Assembly (NCBI GenBank): GCA_009760855.2
Contig: WPIO01000014.1
Coordinates: 4,940,001 to 5,004,000 of the forward strand
DNA: 64,000 nt
DNA from: Cristatella mucedo
Taxonomy: Eukaryota; Bryozoa; Phylactolaemata; Cristatellidae
Direction of reading: 5' to 3'
Of this stretch, positions 62,735-64,000 are shown piece by piece. Below the pieces are notes generated by a model. That model made no database searches. It was not told the origin of the DNA and saw nothing but the letters and a program-made list of their open reading frames with translations. The position numbers were made by a program, and so were the translations under genes. How positions within the stretch are numbered: the first letter of the stretch is position 1; every line of letters begins with the position of its first letter.

Positions 62735-63360
62735 TTACCAGTGCGGTGAAGTCAGGAGATTTCGTGACGCAAGTCGGGAGTGAGTTCCAGGCTTTGGGAG
62801 CATACGAACTAAATGCACGGTCTCCGACGGATTTGAGGATTGTACGAGGTATAGGCGAACAGATAGATTCCGAAAAGCGGATGGTACGATGCTTAGCTTG
62901 TTGGGGGAATAGATCTGATAAGTAGGATGGAGTAAAGAAATGAAGGGACCTGAAAGTGAGTGAAAAAACCTTGAAGTCGATTCGTTGCTTGACTGGTAGC
63001 CAGTGCAGGTCGGCGAGAGGTGGTGTGATGTGGCAGCGGCGACGCTAACGACAGAGAAGCCTAGCTGCAGAGTTTTACACCAGCTGTAAGCGTCTGATTG
63101 CACAGACCGGTAGACCAGCAAGCAATGAGTTACAGAAGTCAAAACGGGATGGCACAAATGCATGGACCAAGTTAGATGTGGGATCCCTGTCTAAAAAAGC
63201 CCGAAGTTTAGCAATGTTATGTATCTGAAAGTAGGCACACTTGACTGTGGAGCTGATGTGGTCATCTAATGAAAGGTCACTCTGGAACATGACACCTAGA
63301 TTTCGTGCAGATTCAACAGGAGATATGCTAGCAGAGCCAATTTCTAACATATATTTCAAA
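62735..63360 (-). mobile_element. LINE fragment, C-terminal part of ORF2
   Basis: The minus strand encodes ESARNLGVMFQSDLSLDDHI, FLDRDPTSNLVHAFVPSRF and CAIRRLQLV, then a frameshift and a decayed C-terminus. It is 5'-truncated at about 63360. Confidence 0.88.
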
Positions 63361-63405
63361 ACAAAAAGATTATATAACTGAAGTTTCAGCGTTCATTATA
63401 GGTAA

Positions 63406-63579
63406 AAAATATCTAAAGGAAAACAAATTTTTAAAATTTCTTTTGAATGTGCAAAACGAACGAATTCAATTAAAGTAGAGCTAAAATGTCAATGTGGACG
63501 ATGCAATAACGTCATAAAATGTTCTGAAAACTCCACAGCATTGAAGAATCATCTGAAAATATACGGAATTGAATTTTAG
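63406..63579 (+). pseudogene. Possible BED-type zinc-finger fragment of a hAT-like transposase
   Basis: A short frame ends KCQCGRCNNVIKCSENSTAL, KNHLKIYGIEF, stop. The C-x2-C spacing with a following NSTALKNHLK helix resembles the BED finger found at the N-terminus of hAT transposases, although the final His is replaced by Tyr. It is not linked to a catalytic domain here. Confidence 0.3.
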
Positions 63580-63869
63580 GAAGAGCAAGAGAATGACTTT
63601 TCTGGAATGCGATAATGGCAAGCGTAGCACATAGAAATGTGCTCATATGTAAGTTATGACACCTTGATGGCAGGTTATTGTAAATGCATTTATGGAATCT
63701 GTACGAGCTCTTACGCGATAAATTGAATAAAAATATGTGGTAGACCGTAATAGCTTAACAAATAGTAGCCAATTAGAGCAGAATTCTCTGTGGATGGTTA
63801 CAGTATATTTCAAAACTGCTTGACTTGCAAACCATCGCCAGAATTTACTACACATCTGAGATCTTAAAA

Positions 63870-63985
63870 CGGCTACCGAAGAAATATGCACATCTAAATT
63901 GTTCCATGCATTCCTGAAATTCCGTCTCGACTTCTGTATCTCACTGATTGCTGGTCTTCCGGCCTGTGCTTACAACATATAGCTT
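63870..63985 (+). mobile_element. LINE fragment, plus strand, at window edge
   Basis: Translation gives FHAFLKFRLDFCISLIAGLPACA, matching the VHAFVTSRLDFCNSLLAGLP block of the LINE C-terminal region. It is short and decayed. Confidence 0.6.
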
Positions 63986-64000
63986 ACAATAAAAGCTTAC

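Overview
The window is nuclear DNA of a metazoan, most likely a non-vertebrate animal. Coding sequence is split by many GT-AG introns. The spaces are filled with (CA)n and tetranucleotide microsatellites, tRNA-derived SINEs, CR1/L2-like LINE debris and one LTR element. No bacterial operon, CRISPR array, rRNA or convincing free-standing tRNA gene was seen. The species cannot be named from the sequence alone.

Layout. Positions 713-1702 hold an intronless gene for an SRR1-domain protein (329 codons), with a 17-bp tandem repeat in its leader. After about 3.3 kb without recognisable genes comes the main gene, ATP-citrate lyase (ACLY), on the same strand. I could assemble it completely as 27 coding exons between 5021 and 44366. 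All introns are GT-AG, the phases join without a break, and the product is 1,104 residues. The phosphohistidine (His757) and the citrate-synthase-like catalytic residues (His897, His972, Asp1023) are all present at a constant offset of three from the human enzyme. A poly(A) signal lies at 44695-44700. The regulatory linker (about residues 442-487) is Gly/Ala/acid-rich and has no basophilic phosphorylation motif like that of mammalian ACLY.

ACLY introns carry most of the repeats: two (CA)n arrays (one flanked by a perfect 12-bp inverted repeat), several minisatellites, two tRNA-derived SINE families, truncated LINEs and a decayed pogo-like DNA transposon. One SINE family ends in a tail resembling the 3' end of the LINE family in the same window, a LINE-SINE partnership.

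Downstream of ACLY (44.7-64 kb) the sequence is mostly transposon-derived. A non-autonomous LTR retrotransposon (49235-52984, minus strand) has nearly identical 1.34-kb LTRs, a tRNA-Lys-type primer binding site and no gag-pol. It is inserted with a 4-bp target duplication inside an older LINE. A nearly full-length but internally deleted and frameshifted LINE lies at 57195-60575, with more LINE 3' pieces around it. One possible first exon of an unidentified gene (54235-54307) and one BED-finger-like fragment (63406-63579) are the only other protein-like signals there.

The two confident genes do not form an obvious pathway. ACLY makes cytosolic acetyl-CoA from citrate for lipid synthesis and histone acetylation. 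SRR1-like proteins are linked in other organisms to haem and clock regulation.
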